Positions 59,970 through 64,000 of a stretch of 64,000 bases of DNA are shown here, piece after piece. Below the pieces are notes generated by a model, which was not told the DNA's origin, did no database searches, and saw nothing but the letters and a program-made list of their open reading frames with translations. Every line of letters begins with the position of its first letter. Position 1 is the first letter of the stretch. The stretch is from the NCBI GenBank assembly GCA_018894105.1, contig CM032133.1:248001-312000 (forward strand). Direction: 5' to 3'. The position numbers and the translations under genes were made by a program. This DNA is from Jacaranda mimosifolia. Taxonomy: Eukaryota > Streptophyta > Magnoliopsida > Lamiales > Bignoniaceae.

Positions 59970-62385
59970 ATGTTGCACTTGTCTGATTCTGAGGGTAGTC
60001 ATGGGGGGATAGTGAGGCTACTCATTTTAATAGGCTTAGGGGTTCATCAGAGGAGTCAAGTAGCTCTTCGGGGAACAGCTCGAGCTCCAGTAGCTTGAGC
60101 AGCCATCGCGTTGGCAAGGAGGTGAAGTTGGACCAAGTCCGGCTCCCTTATCGTGCGGTCGATTGTTTACCCCTAACTATTATAGCAAGATAGTGTCTAC
60201 GATTACCCCTGCTAACCTGAGGTGTATTGGACAGCTTTATTATGTCCCGAAAGAGTATGACCTTTTAAAGCCTGGGCCCTCTGGTCCAATGCATCGACCC
60301 TAGGTTGGGAGTATAACTATGTTTGAGGATAACTTTAGGTGTGGCCTTAGGTTCCCCTCAGTTGGTCCTGTAGTCGACCTGCTTAGGGGTTTAGAAGTGT
60401 GCATAACCCAGTTGTTGCCGAATTATTTTTCTACTATTTATAGCTTCATAGTTCTAATGCGCATATTTGACCTGCCCGCCAATTTTGAAAACTTCTCCAA
60501 TCTTTTTCACCTTTTGATGTCTTGCAAGATGGGTAGCACCGGCAATTCGGGTTCTTATTATCTTACTGCCCAACCCCGTAGTAAATTTATTGTCACCCCT
60601 GGCCTCCTCATATGGGCAAGAATGGAAGAAACGTTATCTGTATGTTCGAGTCATTGGGGTTTTAATATTTTGAGGGGGTGGTGGATGGGTCACATCGAGA
60701 TGTTGGTAACCTAACCCCAACCTACCCCAATACCTTCATTCGAAGACCTGGTTGAGTTTGGTTATGTAGAGGCCTCGGTATTTATCAAGGAAAGAAGTTT
60801 GGTGTTAGCTGGGTTATCGCCAGCCCAGCTGGACTTGCCAGCGGATGATCGACTAGGTAGATTGTGTTGTCGATGATTCGTTATTTTGTCCATTTTCTAT
60901 TTGATTTTAATCCTTTATTTTTATGCTGCTTGGCAGATTGAGATGAAATCATGAACCGATCAAGAGTCAAAACTTTGGCGAGGGTCGAGAAGAATGAGCA
61001 ACGCCATTTGGCTACCGACTTGTCGAGGGGCTGCTCTGATTGCGGCACCGTAGCCTGAGGTGATGACACCCTCACCTTTGCCTACTCCATCGCCTGCTTA
61101 GCCTGTGTCGACCTTAGGAAGTAGCCCCATAGGTCGAGGCAAAAGGCCAATGGTCGAGCAAGGTGGACCTGCTCTTACGAGGATGGTGGTCGAGAAACGT
61201 AAGGGGAAGGCCACGGGGTCGGGCCAACCCTCTGGTTATGATCTATTTGGCTAGCGCGAGAATGATGAATTATTCCAGCTGCCAAGATTATCGTCATCGA
61301 GGTTTGGGATGGAGCCGAGCATTGCTATTCACAACTAGTTGTCAATGGAGACGGTAAGGCCGACCAGGGCTGCTCCGCTAAAGGTGTTGATAGCCTGAAC
61401 TATTTGCGTCTGACCAGAAGAAATTGATGGGGTTAAACTAGGATTCTATGCTCAGGGCTCTAGCTTACCACTCAAACATGGTAAGACTCTGGTCGATTAA
61501 GTTGTATCGTCGAACTTTATTCTTTGGTCGAGTATTGTTTTCTTATCAAAAATGTTGTTTTTCAGGTGCACCAGCTAGGCTACCATTTCTATAGGAGGTC
61601 GGAGCTGGCCCTTGCTGATCGTGAGCATTTACAAGAAAGCGGAGACATGGAGACTTTGAAGGCTCAACTTGAGTCTTCCCAAACTAGGGTCGAGGAGCTT
61701 AACAATCAACTCTGATTGAAAGATAGTCGGTTGGTTACCTTCGTTGAGTAAATGACCATAATGGATAAGCTACTCAAGCAGGCCAGAATGGATGCACAGT
61801 TTGGTTATGAGTCTGGTCAGTCAGCCGGTCGGAAGGCGGCGCTTGATGAGGCTCGAGCTAAATTCTTCAAAAAATTACTGTTGATCCGGCGAGAGTCTGT
61901 ACAGCAGTTCATGTTGTTCTCCGCATTCCAAGATGCGAGTGTTGTGTTCTCTCTCGACAACGCCAGGAAGCGCGTTTGAGAAGGCGCATAAGCAGTTGCA
62001 GTTCCTGGGCTACTTCTTTCGACCTGAGGATAGGGATCGTATCAGCCCCATCCTAGAGGAGTAGCTACAGCCATATCTGGAGGACAAAGAAGCCAACGTT
62101 GGAGAGGGGGTTGCGGAGGCTCCTACGGTCGAGGGAGTTGCAGAAGCTCCACTTGCTGCACCCTTGATCGAGGCGAGAAGGAAGGTGGCTTAGGTGGCGA
62201 AGAAACTGGATGAGGTCGCCAAGGAGTTCGCCTTCGCCAGCGAGTTTGCATTCAAGCTTCAAGATGGCATGGTCGATGCTGTCGCTTACCTTCCTCAGGT
62301 CGAAAAAACTTTTCTAGCTTACGAAGCTGGGCTCTCTCTACTAGCAACTGCCACTATTCCTATTGCTGTTGCGATGTTGAGCTAA
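59970..62385 (+). pseudogene. Antisense extra ORF of the Tat-like element (gypsy-type transposon protein)
   Basis: This ORF runs opposite to the element's pol. From a start-like MLHLSDSEGSHGG (59970) a Ser-rich stretch leads to LRCIGQLYYVPKEYDLLKPG and, open at 60319-60714, MFEDNFRCGLRFPSVGPVVD then LLRGLEVCITQLLPNYF and LIWAR. This is the pattern of the 'putative gypsy type transposon' (Transposase_28) domain. Downstream, 61569-61715 is coiled-coil (LKAQLESSQTRVEELNNQL), and further helical pieces run to TAA/TAG-broken ends at 62385. Intron-like borders occur at about 61481-61565 (GTAAGA...TTTTTCAG) and before 60937 (GCTTGGCAG). Known: such antisense ORFs occur in Tat elements; their role is not established. 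Several stops make this copy non-functional. Confidence 0.68.
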
Positions 62386-62399
62386 GGGTGAGCAACCCC

Positions 62400-63304
62400 A
62401 CAGTGGTTCCTATTCTAATCCCCTCGAGCGATGAGCTCAAGCAAGCAATCGAGGAGGGTGCTTGGGGAGGGCACGATGAAGGAGCTGGATCGAGCTAATG
62501 CTCTAGCTCTAATGTATTTTTCATTCCAATTTTTTTTCTTTTTGGTTGTAATTTGGAATGTTGAATTCGAATGAAGCACTCTTTACTACTCTTTGGATAT
62601 ATGTTTGCTTTGTCGAATGACATGTGCTCTTTTGTTGCTTTTTGAATATATCTATTTTGTCGAATGACATGTGCTTGTCAGTAAGCTGTTTAGTTTAATG
62701 AAGGTTGTGGTCGAGTGTTCGTGTTCCCAAATTTTGGTAAAATTAGCTCAAGATCGTCGTTAAATGGACCATGATTACCTGAACCAACACACATGTTAAT
62801 TCATATTATGCATGTTCAATTTATCGGCTCAAGGTCCTTTTGATCGACTTTGGGGTCGACTGCAATCGATCAAGTTGATTGCTTAATTGAAGAAAATAAT
62901 TAATGATGAACTCGTATATTTGGTCGACTACGGGGTTGATAGTAAACAATTGATTCGTTTATTTAGTCTTAATCGTGAAGTCTTGATTTGGCGGCTGGAA
63001 GCCTGCTTGGTTGACTACGGGGTCGATGATTTAGGTCTTGGCTGTAAAGCTTAACTTGGCGGTTGGAAGCCTGCTTGGTCGACTATGGGGCGATGATTTG
63101 GTATTGGCTATGAAGCCTTGGCTTGGCGGCTAGAAGCCTGCTTGGTCGACTACCGGGGTCGACAGCAAATGATCAACTCATGTAAGTAGATATTTGCGAC
63201 ATATGTCATAAATTTTCATTTTTGTGAGGAAATACGACGGAGGCCAATAGCTTTTTTATACATAGAACTTCTTCATATTTATAGCGTTCCAAGGTCGCAG
63301 TAGT
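62400..63304. other. Spacer between integrase and the antisense ORF
   Basis: No coding domain. It carries short repeated TTTGTCGAATGACATGTGCT phrases near 62610-62680 and a longer tandem array at 62975-63175. Non-coding repeat-rich spacers between pol and the extra ORF are common in Tat elements. Confidence 0.55.
62975..63175 (+). repeat. 66-69-bp tandem repeat, three copies
   Basis: Units beginning at 62975, 63044 and 63110 share GGCGGCTGGAAGCCTGCTTG then GTCGACTACGGGGTCGA. They lie in the gypsy spacer and are diverged by roughly ten percent or more. Confidence 0.85.
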
Positions 63305-63784
63305 TCATTGCCTCACGTGTCTGCTATTTGGTATGCATTGTGCTTTGCCACTTTGACTAAGGAGTAAGGTCCCTTCCATTTTGGGTTGAGCTTTGCCACA
63401 TTTCTCGACTTTCTTGAGGACTAGGTCTCTGACTTTGAAACTATGCAGTGAAACTGTTTTGTTGTAATATTCTGTCATTTTCAATCGGTATTGTTGCATT
63501 GTGATGTAGGCTATATGCCGTATCTCGTCGATGGGGATAAGGTCGAGGGCCCTTTTCATCGTGTTTCGAATCGGGCTATAATGGATCACTCGAGCCATGT
63601 GCTGCACCAGCTCGGATGGAATCACTGCTTTAGAGCCATAGACCAAGCTATAAGGGTTGTGGCCCGTGGATGTTCGACGTGTGGTTCTATATGCCCACAG
63701 CACTCCGGGGAAGTCATCCGCCCAGCTTGCTCCTGTTCCCTCTATTCGAGCTTCTTTATGGATATATGATATCGCATGTGGTTC
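63305..63784 (-). pseudogene. Gypsy integrase C-terminal fragment
   Basis: The minus-strand frame is open from about 63784 to a stop at 63305: SYIHKEARIEGTGASWADDF then PGVLWAYRTTRRTSTGHNPY, LVYGSKAVIPSEL, a helical linker, EYYNKTVSLHSFKVRDLVLK and KMEGTLLL. This is the integrase core end (LWAYRTT..T.G..PF.LVYG.EAV.P.E) and the C-terminal GPY/F-type region of plant Ty3/gypsy (Tat) pol. The GPY motif is degraded (KMEGTLLLS where NWEGPY is usual). A stop just upstream of 63784 and unrelated sequence beyond cut off the rest. Confidence 0.85.
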
Positions 63785-64000
63785 TTATCTTTGTAAGTTG
63801 TTACAAAGAATAAGAAAGAAGAATAAAACTCAGTGATATGGATATGATCCACCGCCTTGGCTAAGGAGCAAGAGTTGTGACTAAAGCCGAAGGCGTATAA
63901 TAAGTTGGACTTAGGTAACCCTATAATTGTATTGACCCCTTGCTATTATGTGCTATATATTGTTGAGAACATTATTTCAAATTCTTGTTTTGGATAGTGA
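63785..64000. other. Sequence to the right of the integrase fragment, unassigned
   Basis: Integrase similarity stops here. A short inverted repeat (CTTTGTAAGTTGTTACAAAG) is at 63790-63809. This could be an insertion or deletion junction in the gypsy element; I cannot tell within the window. Confidence 0.35.

Larger units (their letters stand above)
58868..64000 (-). mobile_element. Ty3/gypsy (Tat-like) retrotransposon, 3' portion
   Basis: From right to left on the minus strand: integrase C-terminal half (63784-63305), a tandem-repeat spacer, an extra ORF region on the opposite strand (about 62385-59970), polypurine tract, and 3' LTR. An antisense ORF between integrase and the 3' LTR is a known feature of the Tat lineage (Grande, Ogre and relatives). 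Gag, RT and the 5' LTR would lie beyond 64000. Coding regions are decayed. Confidence 0.82.

Noticed and set aside
60319..60714. Independent host gene on the + strand
   Set aside because: The domain is gypsy-associated, the region lies between a polypurine tract plus 3' LTR and an integrase of the same element, and stops interrupt it. It is better read as the element's antisense ORF.
1..64000. CRISPR array, operon or prophage-type defence system
   Set aside because: All direct repeats seen are tandem duplications, microsatellites or transposon ends without regular unique spacers, and the genes are spliced plant genes.

Overview
This window comes from a plant nuclear genome, almost certainly a eudicot. 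The evidence is spliced genes with GT-AG introns, two SABATH methyltransferase genes, a plant auxilin-like J-protein, and a dense mix of plant-type transposons in AT-rich DNA. The species cannot be named from the sequence. There is no bacterial, organellar or CRISPR signature.

Four host genes are supported. (1) The 3' part of an auxilin-like J-domain gene (2-6634, +; seven exons in the window, 5' end outside), which acts in clathrin uncoating. (2) A single-exon DUF4408/DUF761-type membrane protein gene (20686-21396, +). (3) A four-exon SABATH methyltransferase gene (40828-42976, -). (4) A second four-exon SABATH gene (54327-56152, -) resembling salicylic acid carboxyl methyltransferases. The SABATH genes lie in the same orientation and share the same intron positions and phases, so they look like an old tandem pair pushed apart by transposons.

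Much of the rest is transposable elements, many resolved to base-level ends. 5.6-13.6 kb: Tourist-like MITEs with TTA/TAA target duplications, one in an auxilin intron and one split by a 1.2-kb Mutator-like element with a perfect 9-bp duplication; a tRNA-derived SINE-like remnant is near 11.2 kb. 13.8-16.3 kb: a decayed Mutator-like element with a transposase fragment. 23.4-29.0 kb: a degenerate Ty1/copia element (+) with very GC-rich LTRs. 29.3-34.2 kb: a second degenerate copia element (-). 35.8-40.4 kb: a three-layer nest of a long-TIR Mutator-like element, another TIR element, and a 2.8-kb solo LTR. 43.4-48.4 kb: a CACTA element with an Spm-type transposase remnant. 48.4-49.1 and 57.5-58.4 kb: solo LTRs of a Tat-like gypsy family. 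58.9 kb to the right edge: the 3' part of a Tat-like Ty3/gypsy element (-) whose extra ORF is antisense to its integrase.

The genes do not form a pathway or operon. The only functional grouping is the SABATH pair, which may act on small carboxylic acids such as salicylate. I found no sign of a wholly new biological system. The most informative parts are the nested transposon chronology, the antisense spliced ORF of the gypsy element, the substrate-pocket difference between the two methyltransferases, and an unclassified element at 50951-51806.
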